64,000 nt of DNA from Halobacteroides halobius DSM 5150 (lineage in GTDB: Bacteria; Bacillota; Halanaerobiia; Halobacteroidales; Halobacteroidaceae). Below the pieces are notes generated by a model. That model had not been told where the DNA came from. It saw only the letters and a list, made by a program, of their open reading frames with translations, and ran no database searches. Below, in pieces: positions 1-9,263 of this stretch (positions within the stretch are counted from its first letter, which is position 1; each line of letters begins with the position of its first letter). The stretch covers positions 2,356,001-2,420,000 of the forward strand of contig NC_019978.1 of the NCBI RefSeq assembly GCF_000328625.1, in the 5' to 3' direction. The translations under genes were made by a program, and so were the position numbers.

Positions 1-19
1 TATTTGCTATTTAGACAAA

Positions 20-58
20 ATAATAAGCCCCTCAGCAAAATGCTAAGGGGCTTATTAT
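20..58 (-). terminator. Rho-independent terminator after the CoA-disulfide reductase gene
   Basis: A long inverted repeat (ATAATAAGCCCCT pairing with AGGGGCTTATTAT, with a further CAGCA/TGCT stem) lies directly beyond the stop codon. On the minus strand it runs into a T-rich stretch. Confidence 0.85.
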
Positions 59-59
59 A

Positions 60-2557
60 CTAAATAAATAAGCTCATATTTGATTGGTCAGCAGAGTTTA
101 AGAAAGTAGCTACTCCACCAACTTCAACTCCATCAATTAATTCTTCTTTTTGAATACCTAGCATATCCATCGTCATCTGGCAAGCAACTAATCTAACTCC
201 ATTCTCTTGAGCTTGCTTCATTAATGATTCTAAAGAATCCACTCCTTTATTCTCCATTACATTTCTAATCATCTTAGGGCCCATGCCAAACATATTCATA
301 TTTGATAGTGGTAACTCTTTACTACCTTGGGGCATCATCTTGCCAAACATCTGATCCATAAGTCCCTTATCTACATCTATATCTTGATTCTTCCGTAAGA
401 CATTAAGCCCCCAGAAAGTAAAGAATAAGGTAACATCTTTACCCATTGAAGCTGCACCATTAGCTATGATAAAGGAAGCTATTGCTTTATCTAAACTACC
501 TTCAAAGACAACCATTGTAGCACCATTTTTAGCTGGAGCACTTTGATTATTTCCTAAAGGTTGATCAGATTGACCTTTTTTAATCTCAGCTGTGAATTCA
601 CTCCCTTGATTACCCGTAGTTAATAAAGTATTACCTGTGCTTTGACACCAGGCCTTAATATCAGCTGTAAACCCTGGATCAGTAGCTACAACTTCTAAAA
701 TATCTCCATCATTAAGCTCTTGTAGCTTTTTAGAGACCTGCATGATTGGCCCTGGACACTGTAATCCACAGGCATCAAGCTTAACTCTTTCTCCTTCACT
801 AGTAGCCATTTCTATTTCCTCCTCTGCTTGTTGTCCTTCTTCGGGGTTAGAAATACTAGCTAATTTATCCTGATTTGGTGTTGTAGAATCATCAACTACC
901 TCATTTTGGTCCTTTTGAACTGCACTATATAGCTTATATCCACCAGCTAAGTTTTTAACATTATTAAATCCATTTTGTAACAAGATTCTAGTTGCAATAT
1001 AACCTCTTAATCCAACAGCACAATAAACTACTATTTCTTTATCTGAATCCAATTCATCTAATCTATCTCGCAACTGATTTAACGGAATATTTACTGAATT
1101 ATCTATCTTACCTAACTGTACTTCTATTTCTTCTCTAACATCTAAAATAATCGTCTCAGAATCTAAATCGGCAATTTCATGCCATTGAATAACATCCATC
1201 TTACCAGTTAAAATATTACCTGCTGTAAATCCAGCCATATTAACAGGATCTTTAGCTGAACCAAATGGTGGTGCATAAGCTAAATCTATATCTTGTAGAT
1301 CAAAAACTGTCTTTTCAAATCTAATTGCTGTAGCTAAAACATCAATTCGTTTATCTACTCCATCATATCCTATAGCCTGAGCTCCTAATAGCTTCCCGTC
1401 TTTAGGAGTGAAAAGAATCTTAAGCATTAATGGTACTGCACCAGGATAATAACCAGCGTGATTTTTCTTATTAATATAAGAAACCTGATAATCAATACCT
1501 GCTGCTTGAAGTTGCTTTTCATTATTTCCAGTAGCTCCTACTTCTAAATCGAAGACTTTGGCTATAGCAGTTCCTTGACTACCTTTAAATTTCTCCTTGT
1601 CTCCCACTAAATTATTAGCTACAATCCGACCTTGTTTATTAGCAGGTCCTGCTAGTGGAATATGGGCTGGTTGCCCAGTGATTACATCAGTTACTTCAAT
1701 AGCATCACCAATTGCATAGATCTTCTCATCAGAAGTTTGTAAATAATCATTAACCTTAATTGCTCTTGTTTGGCCAATCTCTAACCCTGCTTCTTCAGCC
1801 AATTTAGTATTAGGGCTAACTCCTGCTGACATAATAACTAAATCAGTTGTTAATTCAGTTCCATCCTGTAACTCAACTTTCTTTCTTTTATCTTGGTCTG
1901 CAAAGCCAGCTACTCCATTATCTAAATATAACTCAATCCCTTTCATCCGGAGATGATTATGAACTTGAGCTGCCATTTCTCTATCAATTGGCCCTAGAAC
2001 TTGAGGCGCCATCTCTACAACTGAAACATCAAGCCCCCGCTCATGTAAGTTCTCTGCCATTTCAACCCCAATATATCCTGCTCCCACTACTACAGCATGT
2101 TGTGGATTGTTATTATCAACAAATCCTTTAATTTGATCAGTATCAGGAATATTACGTAAAGTAAAGATCTTCTCTCCATCCATACCAGGAAGAGGTGGCT
2201 TAATTGGATCAGCCCCTGGAGATAATACGACATAGTCATAACTTTCACGATAAGTCTCATTAGAGTTTAAATCTTTTATCTCTAATTCTTCTGCCTCACG
2301 ATCAATCTTAAGCACTTCATTTTTAACTCTCACATCAATATCAAATCTAGCCTTCATTGCCTCAGGAGTTTGAACTAATAATTTCTCTCGCTCCTCAATT
2401 ACCTCACCAATATGATAAGGTAATCCACAATTAGCAAAAGAAATATGTGCTCCCTTTTCAAAAATGACAATCTCTGCTTCTTCATCCATTCGAGTAACCT
2501 AGCAGCAGTACTAGCTCCACCTGCTACACCACCAACAATCAAAATCTTATTACCCAT
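60..2557 (-). CDS. CoA-disulfide reductase/rhodanese/TusA/DsrE fusion, N-terminus frameshifted
   Basis: FAD-dependent pyridine nucleotide-disulfide oxidoreductase of the CoA-disulfide reductase/Nox family, fused to three sulfur-carrier modules; it probably reduces CoA disulfide, persulfide or polysulfide in the cytoplasm. Order: FAD/NAD domains with catalytic Cys in SFANCGLPYHIG (about residue 44 of the restored protein), dimerisation domain, rhodanese domain (active Cys in VVYCAVGLRG), a Glu-rich linker, TusA domain with the CPGP motif (about 575-640 of the shorter frame), and a C-terminal DsrE domain with a conserved Cys (VACQMTMDM). The long open frame starts only at 2489 and lacks the FAD-binding N-terminus. 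That piece (MGNKILIVGGVAGGAS...) is present from an ATG at 2557 with an AGGAGG site, but joins the rest only if one base is added near 2491-2497. This is either a sequencing error or a true -1 frameshift. The gene follows the ArsR gene in one operon. Confidence 0.9.
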
Positions 2558-2661
2558 AATCAATCCTCCTTTAAATATTGTTATATATTAATAAACAAAT
2601 ATATGATCTAAAACAAAACAGTTACTTGTTCAAATAAATTTATTTTTAGCAGTGCTTTATA

Positions 2662-2946
2662 TTAAAATAATGTCCTGATAATCTTTTTGGCATCTTCATT
2701 AACTACATAATAATTGACTTCAACTCCATTCCTATTCCCTTCTAAAATATTAAGATTCCTTAATTTAGCTAAATGTTGGGATAGAGTTGATTGAGGAATA
2801 TCAATACAATATTGCATTTTAGATACATTACATCCTTCTTCCTCCATTAATCCCTTAACAATACATAGTCTAATTGGATGGGATAATGCTTTTAAAATTT
2901 CAGCCTTCTCCTCTAACTCTGCCATTTCATTTGTGATATTCTCCAC
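2662..2946 (-). CDS. ArsR/SmtB-family repressor, probable sulfide/persulfide-responsive
   Basis: Winged-helix regulator of 94 residues. The winged-helix core reads ALSHPIRLCIVKGL, and the recognition region is IPQSTLSQHLAKLR. Three cysteines (LCIV, GCNV, QYCID) lie in the first half and could form a thiol sensor. The metal-binding ELCVCDL motif of classic ArsR is absent. The GTG at 2946 is preferred over an upstream TTG at 2961, because the TTG overlaps the GGAGGT site that sits 8 bases before the GTG. It is the first gene of the operon with the CoA-disulfide reductase fusion. A palindrome over the -10 box of its promoter suggests autoregulation. The thiol-persulfide sensing role is inferred from the neighbour and from SqrR/BigR-type relatives. 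Confidence 0.85.
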   Translation of the reverse strand: MENITNEMAELEEKAEILKALSHPIRLCIVKGLMEEEGCNVSKMQYCIDIPQSTLSQHLAKLRNLNILEGNRNGVEVNYYVVNEDAKKIIRTLF

Positions 2947-2966
2947 TTGAATTACCTCCAAAGAAG

Positions 2967-2982
2967 ATTATATTTATATAAT
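2967..2982. promoter_or_regulatory. Palindromic operator over the arsR -10 box
   Basis: Perfect inverted repeat ATTATAT-TT-ATATAAT that overlaps the -10 element of the arsR promoter. This is the usual position for autorepression by ArsR-family proteins. Confidence 0.6.
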
Positions 2983-3006
2983 ACGATATTGAAAGACAAA
3001 TGTCAA
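2978..3006 (-). promoter_or_regulatory. SigmaA-type promoter of the arsR/CoA-disulfide reductase operon
   Basis: On the minus strand TTGACA (3001-3006), a 17-base spacer and TATTAT (2978-2983), about 30 bases before the GTG start. It is the best consensus promoter in the window. Confidence 0.8.
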
Positions 3007-3126
3007 CCACCTAGATTAAAAACTTTCAAATTTAATTGTATAGAAATTGAATTATAAGCAAATTATAAAAATACATCAGGGAGCTTTAGTTTAACTTCCT
3101 GAAATAGTCTATAAAAGAGGGATAGT

Positions 3127-3609
3127 ATGAAAAAAGGGATTACTTTTATACTAATTTTACTATTGATTAGTATGGGAACCTTTGTCTATTATATTCAATC
3201 TGATAGTAATATAGAGAATACTGAAGCTTATACCCCTTGGTGGTTTTGGACCTTGGCCCCTAAAGTAAGACTAATGGCTAGAACAGTATCAGCAGAAGCT
3301 AGAGGAGAACCCTTTGTGGGCCAAGTGGCAGTTGCAGCAGTAATCATGAACCGCGTTGATAGTCCCAAATTCCCCGATACAATAGGAGGGGTTATCTATC
3401 AACCATGGGCTTTTACAGCAGTCATGTACGGACATATTTGGAATCATGCACCAAGCTATAAAACTATTCGGGCTACACTAGCTGCCTATAGAGGTTGGGA
3501 TCCTACTTATGGTTCACTTTATTACTATAATCCAGCCGGAGTTACCTCAATGTGGATTTACTCTAGAGATGTAGTAAGAAGAATTGGTAAACATATCTTT
3601 GCTTATTAA
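3127..3609 (+). CDS. SleB-family cell wall hydrolase, membrane-anchored or secreted
   Basis: Peptidoglycan hydrolase of the SleB/Hydrolase_2 family (lytic transglycosylase-like). An N-terminal hydrophobic segment (about residues 4-23) is followed by the catalytic domain (about 46-160). The family motif around the proposed catalytic glutamate is seen in MARTVSAEARGE (Glu57), followed by AAVIMNRV, with the characteristic YYNP near the C-terminus. At 160 residues it is little more than the catalytic domain; the peptidoglycan-binding repeats of spore SleB are missing, so a vegetative role is as likely as cortex lysis. A GAGGGAT site precedes the ATG. It is the only convincing plus-strand gene here, and no YpeB partner is adjacent. 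Confidence 0.88.
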   Translation: MKKGITFILILLLISMGTFVYYIQSDSNIENTEAYTPWWFWTLAPKVRLMARTVSAEARGEPFVGQVAVAAVIMNRVDSPKFPDTIGGVIYQPWAFTAVMYGHIWNHAPSYKTIRATLAAYRGWDPTYGSLYYYNPAGVTSMWIYSRDVVRRIGKHIFAY

Positions 3610-3615
3610 TTAAAC

Positions 3616-3637
3616 AGGCCAACTTAAAAGTTGGCCT
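3616..3637. terminator. Hairpin between convergent genes
   Basis: AGGCCAACTT/AAGTTGGCCT stem (10 bp, 2-base loop) just past the SleB stop and facing the end of the minus-strand lipoprotein gene. The T-run is weak on both strands, so its use as a bidirectional terminator is probable rather than certain. Confidence 0.6.
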
Positions 3638-3664
3638 ATCAACCTATACCTCCAGTGTTATAGG

Positions 3665-4789
3665 CTACTTTTCTTCTTTCCATTCAGGGTTAAGATAATT
3701 TATATCTTCAGCTACTAAAACATCCCTTTGGTTATTACTAGTGTATAGCTTTAAATCTTTACTATCTTCTCCATCTGTAACATAAAGAATTAATCTTTCT
3801 TTAGTATCCCACAGAGCATAATCATAAATTCTCTCTCTAGTTTTAAATAATGATTGCAAACCACTTCCATTAGGATTAATCTGCTTGATAACTGTTTTTC
3901 CAGTGCTTGATGTAGTAAACAAAATCTTATCTTCTTTGTAAGACCAAGTTGGATGCTGATCTACTCCTAGGCCTTTATTTAATAATAACTTTCTATCTCC
4001 TGTGATCTTCATTAAATGGAGTTGTCTCTTACCAGTTGTTGCAGAGATATAAGCAATTTGTGCTCTTTTAGCAGAATAAGCAGCTTGCCCATCATAATGA
4101 TTATTATCTGTCAGTCGTCTTAAAAAGCTACCAGCTAAATTAGTCAAATACAAATCATAATCACCATCACGATTAGAGGCAAATAATATACTATTGTCAC
4201 CAACCCAAATTGGAGTTTGCTTGTTCGTAGTAGTATAAGTAATTTGCTTTAAGTTAGAGCCACCTGCATCCATAGTATAAATATTAGAGTTTCCAGCTCG
4301 ATTAGATAAAAAGACAACCTTCCTTTTATTAGCAGACCAATCTGGTGCCCAATCATCTCCTTTATCATCTGTTAGCTTAGTTACTTGATTACCATAAATA
4401 TCAGTCAGATAAATACTTTTAGAATCACTTTGGTCACTAACAAAGAAAAATTTAGTCTCCCTTCTACTCTCTAATCCAATCTTAACCTTCTTATCTCCTG
4501 CTTGTAAAGTCAGTGGTTGAGCATAGACTCTATACCCTGGTGCACTAACCTTAAGCATTCTATCTTTAACTGATAAATCATCTACTACGGGAATATTTTT
4601 AACTATAAAGTAACCATGGGCATTAGTCTCTACTAGTCGATTTCCGACCTCAACTTGAACCCCAGCTAGAGCTTGACCAGTAAACCTATCAGTTACCTGA
4701 CCTCTTAAATTCATATATTCAGTCTTACATCCTACTACACTTAAAGTCAATATTAATAATAAACTAGTTAGTAATAACTTCTTTTTCAT
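3665..4789 (-). CDS. Lipoprotein with carboxypeptidase-regulatory-like and TolB-like propeller domains
   Basis: The signal peptide ends in a lipobox (SVVGC, Cys21). Residues about 27-110 form a carboxypeptidase-regulatory-like beta-sandwich (LRGQVTDRFTGQALAGVQV). From about 115 to the end run PD40/WD40-like TolB repeats (GDDWAPDWSANKRKVVFLSN and similar blades), giving a small beta-propeller. It is probably anchored in the outer membrane or periplasmic face as a protein-protein scaffold. It is the last gene of the run with LPP20-, FlgT- and CsgG-like proteins, 13 bases after the LPP20 gene, so it likely works with them. No enzymatic function can be assigned. Confidence 0.78.
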   Translation of the reverse strand: MKKKLLLTSLLLILTLSVVGCKTEYMNLRGQVTDRFTGQALAGVQVEVGNRLVETNAHGYFIVKNIPVVDDLSVKDRMLKVSAPGYRVYAQPLTLQAGDKKVKIGLESRRETKFFFVSDQSDSKSIYLTDIYGNQVTKLTDDKGDDWAPDWSANKRKVVFLSNRAGNSNIYTMDAGGSNLKQITYTTTNKQTPIWVGDNSILFASNRDGDYDLYLTNLAGSFLRRLTDNNHYDGQAAYSAKRAQIAYISATTGKRQLHLMKITGDRKLLLNKGLGVDQHPTWSYKEDKILFTTSSTGKTVIKQINPNGSGLQSLFKTRERIYDYALWDTKERLILYVTDGEDSKDLKLYTSNNQRDVLVAEDINYLNPEWKEEK

Positions 4790-4802
4790 CTAACTCTCCC
4801 CC

Positions 4803-5699
4803 TTAATTTAAAACAATAATTACTTTACAATTAGCAAAGATATTATTAGTTCTTCCTACTTGCTTAACCCGATTAGCTTGTTTATTAGATAGCACTATAT
4901 CTGTTTTATAGCTACCTTTTATTTGCTTAGCATTAATAATCAGTGGATTATTTCCTGCTCTTGGGTTAACCTTGGCCCCGGCTAAACTTCTACTGTATTT
5001 TACAATCCCCTTAGTAACTACTCCATTTGAATTAACAATACTCATCCCATAAATTATATTTCCACTAGCACTATAGATCTTAGGAACTAAGGCAGGCTCA
5101 ACATCTAAGCCTATAGTATTAATAATAATCCCTGTATAATCCTGGGCTACACTAGTAGTTGAATTATTACCTCCTGGATCATTAGACGGATTAAGACTAA
5201 ATTGCCGACTCTGTTTAGCTTGCTTAATTTCTTCTTTTAGCTTAGGAAAAATGGCCTTCACAATACCATTTTGACCATAAAATTTAACCTCCATTACTAC
5301 CTTATAGACTCCCTGGGCTGGACTCTCTTCCTGTATAATCTTGGCCCCTTTAATCATACCAGATAGTCTCTTCTTAACTATATCAGATTGAATTTGAGCA
5401 TTCTTAACTGTTTGAGTAGCATTAACTTGAACTCCTTTAATAGTTTCTAATAAATGTCGTTGGGCCAAGGTAATAGCAGCTTCTCTAGCCATTATTTTAG
5501 CTTGGGCATCATTATTGATATAGTCAGGAGCTATACCATAACCAGTGGCTTTAACTACTGATTGCTCCCAATCAATTTTATTTTTTTGTTCTTGGTTACT
5601 CAAAAAATTATTTGCCGCACTAGCTTTAGTTCCTACACCTAAAATCATACTTACTATTAATAAAGCTGCTACAACATAAACGGTTAGCTTCCTTAACAT
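4803..5699 (-). CDS. Secreted LPP20-family protein
   Basis: 298-residue exported protein with a signal peptide ending near TKASA. The LPP20 signature follows at about residues 55-150 (AREAAITLAQRHLLETIKGV then VNATQTVKNAQIQSDIVKKR). Such domains occur in envelope proteins such as Helicobacter LPP20 and near flagellar FlgT/FlgP. It lacks a lipobox. The ATG at 5699, 8 bases after AAGAGGTGG, is chosen over the GTG at 5708 inside the ribosome-binding site. The second half (about 190-298) matches nothing I recognise. It sits between the FlgT-like and TolB-like genes in a tight cluster. Confidence 0.75.
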   Translation of the reverse strand: MLRKLTVYVVAALLIVSMILGVGTKASAANNFLSNQEQKNKIDWEQSVVKATGYGIAPDYINNDAQAKIMAREAAITLAQRHLLETIKGVQVNATQTVKNAQIQSDIVKKRLSGMIKGAKIIQEESPAQGVYKVVMEVKFYGQNGIVKAIFPKLKEEIKQAKQSRQFSLNPSNDPGGNNSTTSVAQDYTGIIINTIGLDVEPALVPKIYSASGNIIYGMSIVNSNGVVTKGIVKYSRSLAGAKVNPRAGNNPLIINAKQIKGSYKTDIVLSNKQANRVKQVGRTNNIFANCKVIIVLN

Positions 5700-5718
5700 T
5701 AATACCACCTCTTAAAAT

Positions 5719-6873
5719 TTATTTGATCTTTATGACTAACTTTGTGGCTGACATACTCCTAATTTTAAAAGCAAAGTTAACTCTTTCTTTTAACTCAATA
5801 GCCAAATTTAAAATCTTAGCAGTAGTCTCCAAATCAAGATCAAAAGTTGCTAAACCACTTCCATAATCTCTAAAATAAGAATCTTTAACTCCAGATAAAG
5901 TAGGTAGGGCATTTCTTAATTGATTTAATTGACTTAAAGATTTAACCCCTGCAATCCTTATCTTAATTGTCTTCTCCCCTTGGATTAAATCCTTACTTAT
6001 TTTTTCAATAAGATTATCTGCTAAATTACTACTAGCTGTTACTAATGCTTTCTTAGCAGCACTCTCCTTATTAATCCCAGCCCCTTGACCATTACTATTT
6101 ACTGCTGCAATTACTTGGGCAGTAGCAGTATTGATTACTCTAGCATTTATTTGAGCATTATAACTTTTTAAACTAGATGCAACACTATCACTAAACATAT
6201 CATCTAAGTCAACATAACTAGCTCTTGCATCCCCTACTACAATAAAATCAGCATTTAATTTAGACCCTAATTTCGTAGCTAATTGAAAATCACCCTGCAA
6301 AATTGATCGGCGTTGTTCTCTAGTAATAATTTTATTAATCATATACCTATCTATTACTTGATAACCTGAACTAACAAATTGATCCATTAATTCAGTTTCT
6401 ACAATTGAGGAAGATAAATTAAGATAATATCCTTCTTTTAGTTGGGAAATTAAGATCATTATCCTAGGATTACCAATACGTTTAATATTCATCTTAAGGG
6501 CTTCTACATCTGCACTTAAATCCTTAACCCCTACCTTTACTCTTAGTCTAACTTGATATAAACTACCACTAAGTTCCTTATGCAAAACTTTATAACCTGT
6601 TACATAACCTTGACTATTCTTTAAAATTTCATCTTTAATTAATTTAGCATTCCGAACTTTAGTAGTAGCACTAATAAAAGTTCCTGCCACCTGTTCTACT
6701 GCTCTTCTTAGAGCGTTATTTATAGCCTGCTCTTTAACTTGAACTAAGTTGCCAGCAGTAACAGATGCCATTCCTTCTACCTCTACCACTTGACTATCAC
6801 TAGCATTAATTACTGGTCCTATACTTATCAATAATAATAAGCTGACTAGAAATACTAATTTTTTATTTACCAT
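5719..6873 (-). CDS. Secreted FlgT/CsgG-like envelope protein
   Basis: 384 residues with a signal peptide (cleavage near VINA-SD). Residues about 30-120 resemble the FlgT N-terminal/LPP20 fold (AINNALRRAVEQVAGTFI, then YVTGYKVL). Residues about 130-290 resemble the CsgG-like middle domain of FlgT: a region ending IVETELMDQFVSSGYQVIDR, followed by ADFIVVGDARAS. In Vibrio FlgT builds the H-ring of the flagellar motor, but no flagellar genes are nearby, so only the fold is claimed. It is 10-20 bases from genes on both sides and was probably co-translated with the CsgG-like protein upstream. Confidence 0.72.
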   Translation of the reverse strand: MVNKKLVFLVSLLLLISIGPVINASDSQVVEVEGMASVTAGNLVQVKEQAINNALRRAVEQVAGTFISATTKVRNAKLIKDEILKNSQGYVTGYKVLHKELSGSLYQVRLRVKVGVKDLSADVEALKMNIKRIGNPRIMILISQLKEGYYLNLSSSIVETELMDQFVSSGYQVIDRYMINKIITREQRRSILQGDFQLATKLGSKLNADFIVVGDARASYVDLDDMFSDSVASSLKSYNAQINARVINTATAQVIAAVNSNGQGAGINKESAAKKALVTASSNLADNLIEKISKDLIQGEKTIKIRIAGVKSLSQLNQLRNALPTLSGVKDSYFRDYGSGLATFDLDLETTAKILNLAIELKERVNFAFKIRSMSATKLVIKIK

Positions 6874-6890
6874 TAGAATCCTCCCTCTTT

Positions 6891-7934
6891 TTAAAGCTGA
6901 TAACGATTATAAACTTCTTGAGCAAACACATCAACAGCTTTAAGCAAAGCCTCATCAATTAACTCTTCATCTGAAGGAATAATAACAGATTCACCTTCAT
7001 AATAACTAGTACTATAATTTACTTTCTTCTCAACTTTTTTACTTAAAACTACTGCAGCATTGCTTACATCTAATAATTTAAAATAAAGGTGGACATAAGC
7101 TGACTTTTGTATTTCATACCTTCTCTTCTTAGAGTCTGAATAATAAACTTCAACATACTGACTTACTTTATTTTCTGATACCTGTCCACTAATCACTTCC
7201 CCTACTACTAGATAGTCAACCCCTAAAATATTGCCTATCTCTTGTGAGCTAGCAGGACTTAATAAACCAGTAGCACCTAATCTTTGTTCTTTAATTATTT
7301 GATTTAATTGTTCACGTTCAATTACTTCAATAAACTTAGGATCCTTACTTAATAATTGAGCAGTAAATAGGCTAGTAGCTTTATTTCCTAACTCATAATT
7401 ATATGAATTATCCTCAAATTGTATGATTGCTATGCGCTTTAATTTTAACTTGCGTAATTTTTGATAGGCTCGCTGGTATTTATAGGTAGTATCTAGATAA
7501 TCTCCAAAGCGTTTTACTTGTTTAAATTCTTGGTAGGCTAATTGCCACTTTTCTTCGCTTAAATACTTACTTCCTAATTGATAATGCTTCTGTTGGTAGT
7601 TATTCTTAGCTTTATATAATAATTTTTCTGTTTTTATAGTACTTCTTATCTCAGAAGCTTCTTTTAAATTATCAATAGCTAATCCATAATCTCCCGCTTG
7701 AAAATACATCTGACCGCGCTCTAAATAATAAGTATATTGTTGTTGCTGATAATCATTCACCCAATTAATAATCCCCCAAACTCCTAATACTACTAATCCA
7801 CCAAGACCTATATTCTTTAAAACTTGGTTATCAGTGGCTCTGCCTTTAGCTTCTACATAACCACTTCCGATAAATGTGACTAACATAAAGAATACTAATA
7901 AAGTCGAAATTAATTTACTACTCCCCTTTAACAT
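6891..7934 (-). CDS. CsgG-like outer-membrane assembly protein with TPR-like N-terminus
   Basis: The start is placed at the ATG at 7934, 7 bases after GAAAGGGG; an upstream ATG at 7958 has no such site. An N-terminal hydrophobic segment is followed by a TPR-like helical region (about 55-150: YYLERGQMYFQAGDYGLAID). A CsgG-like domain covers about 165-345 (KRIAIIQFEDNS, VIEREQLNQIIKEQRLGATG, VDYLVVGEVISG). CsgG forms the curli secretion pore, but this copy has no lipobox at the expected place and no curli subunit genes are adjacent. It is the first gene after the hairpin at 7981-8008 and leads the run 7934-3665. Confidence 0.75.
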   Translation of the reverse strand: MLKGSSKLISTLLVFFMLVTFIGSGYVEAKGRATDNQVLKNIGLGGLVVLGVWGIINWVNDYQQQQYTYYLERGQMYFQAGDYGLAIDNLKEASEIRSTIKTEKLLYKAKNNYQQKHYQLGSKYLSEEKWQLAYQEFKQVKRFGDYLDTTYKYQRAYQKLRKLKLKRIAIIQFEDNSYNYELGNKATSLFTAQLLSKDPKFIEVIEREQLNQIIKEQRLGATGLLSPASSQEIGNILGVDYLVVGEVISGQVSENKVSQYVEVYYSDSKKRRYEIQKSAYVHLYFKLLDVSNAAVVLSKKVEKKVNYSTSYYEGESVIIPSDEELIDEALLKAVDVFAQEVYNRYQL

Positions 7935-7980
7935 AACTTCTACCCCTTTCTTATCCAAATAATCTACGAATTAAGACTAT

Positions 7981-8008
7981 AAAGACAGGAAGAAAACTTC
8001 CTGTCTTT
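7981..8008 (-). terminator. Terminator between barrel gene and CsgG-like gene
   Basis: Perfect 12-bp stem AAAGACAGGAAG/CTTCCTGTCTTT with a four-base loop, immediately downstream of the 9244-8012 gene on the minus strand. Confidence 0.75.
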
Positions 8009-8011
8009 TGC

Positions 8012-9244
8012 TTAAAATTCTATTTTAAATGTTAGACCAGATCTTAAATCCTTAGTCTGATTAAATAATCCTGTTAGATCAGAAACACCTAAATCTGCCT
8101 GTAACGGGCCAAGGTATAACCCTAAACCAGCTGACCAATCAAAGTCATTCTCTAAAGTAGAATAATTAAGTCCTGTCCGTAAGGGTAAGAAACTAAGCCA
8201 CGTTAATTGAGTAGCTGCTGCTATCTGATGATCTTGATAACTTTCTTCTCCCGTATAATAAGTAGTATATGAATAGTCAGTAAAGAAAGTGATATCTTCA
8301 CTATAACTCATCTGACCTCCTACCCGATAAGTAGCTGGCAAGCGCCATTTTAAATCTTGGGTAGATCTTCCTTCTTCTGTCTTTTGTAAGGTCTTATCTG
8401 TAGTTTGGCTATCATAATTATACTTATACTTAATATAACGAGTACTATCGGCTGTCATAGCTCCTATATTCATCACACTAAATCCAACAGTATAAGTATC
8501 ATTTAACCGAGCATAAGTTCCAAAATCAAGCGCAGACCCCATTGCCATATCAGATGCAGTCTCCATCGGATTATACTTAACAGTAAATTGACCATTACTT
8601 GTAGCCTTTGGCCCACCATCAGCAGCATAATCAACCTTTAAATCACCCGTACCTGTAACCTTAAAGATTGTTCCTGCTAGTTGATGATAGGTAAAGCCAA
8701 TATATAAATCCTCTACATCCCAGATATCTTCTGGACCTGTAACGGAAAGATTAACTGCCCCATCAGCATAAATTGCCCCACTACCAGTTGAATCATCAAA
8801 CTGATAAGTTTTACCAATTTTATTTCCTTGCAGTACTAATCTAGCTATATCAGGATTAAATCTAACTACTCCCTCTGCTTTAAGGTCTAAACTGGTAGCT
8901 ACAGGGCCAATAATCAACTTAGCACCATTTCTACCTGTCACTCCAACGAAAAAACCTTCACCTTTGATACTAGATAATAAATCCTTTTTTTCTGCTGAGC
9001 TAATATAATCATTCTTCAATAAGTTATTCCAGATTTTCATATCTGTACCTAACTCTAAAGTAAATACATCTGCATTAGCATTAACTGCCGCTGGATTGCC
9101 ATATAAAGCATCTGCTCCTGTAACAGTTACAAAATTATCACCTAAACCAATCATTTTAGCCGAAGAATTAGCTAAAGTAATAGACGTCACCGCTATAAGT
9201 AAGACCATCACCACAACTAAACTAATAAATTTATTCTTTAACAT
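8012..9244 (-). CDS. Outer-membrane beta-barrel protein, PorV/TraF-like
   Basis: 410 residues with a signal peptide ending near TLA-NSSA. The mature start (AKMIGLGDNFVTVTGADALY then GNPAAVN) is the hallmark of the PorV/TraF-like barrel group, where an N-terminal plug strand contains the Asn-Pro-Ala-Ala motif. The remainder alternates short hydrophobic strands and polar turns and ends GLTFKIEF, a C-terminal aromatic beta-signal. This predicts an outer-membrane barrel. The gene is 19 bases downstream of a large lipoprotein gene. PorV shuttles substrates in type IX secretion; I see no other type IX genes, so the role here is open. Confidence 0.75.
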   Translation of the reverse strand: MLKNKFISLVVVMVLLIAVTSITLANSSAKMIGLGDNFVTVTGADALYGNPAAVNANADVFTLELGTDMKIWNNLLKNDYISSAEKKDLLSSIKGEGFFVGVTGRNGAKLIIGPVATSLDLKAEGVVRFNPDIARLVLQGNKIGKTYQFDDSTGSGAIYADGAVNLSVTGPEDIWDVEDLYIGFTYHQLAGTIFKVTGTGDLKVDYAADGGPKATSNGQFTVKYNPMETASDMAMGSALDFGTYARLNDTYTVGFSVMNIGAMTADSTRYIKYKYNYDSQTTDKTLQKTEEGRSTQDLKWRLPATYRVGGQMSYSEDITFFTDYSYTTYYTGEESYQDHQIAAATQLTWLSFLPLRTGLNYSTLENDFDWSAGLGLYLGPLQADLGVSDLTGLFNQTKDLRSGLTFKIEF

Positions 9245-9263
9245 TAGTAGTCACCTCCTTAAA

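Noticed and set aside
1847-2131. Plus-strand ORFs antisense to long genes (such as 1847-2131 and similar ones across the window)
   Set aside because: They lie opposite well-recognised coding sequence, have no ribosome-binding sites and show no family resemblance.
5719-6873. Flagellar FlgT
   Set aside because: Only the fold resembles FlgT; there are no flagellar genes nearby.
6891-7934. Curli secretion channel CsgG proper
   Set aside because: The CsgG-like domain is present, but no lipobox and no CsgA/B/E/F genes are adjacent, so a curli system is not supported.
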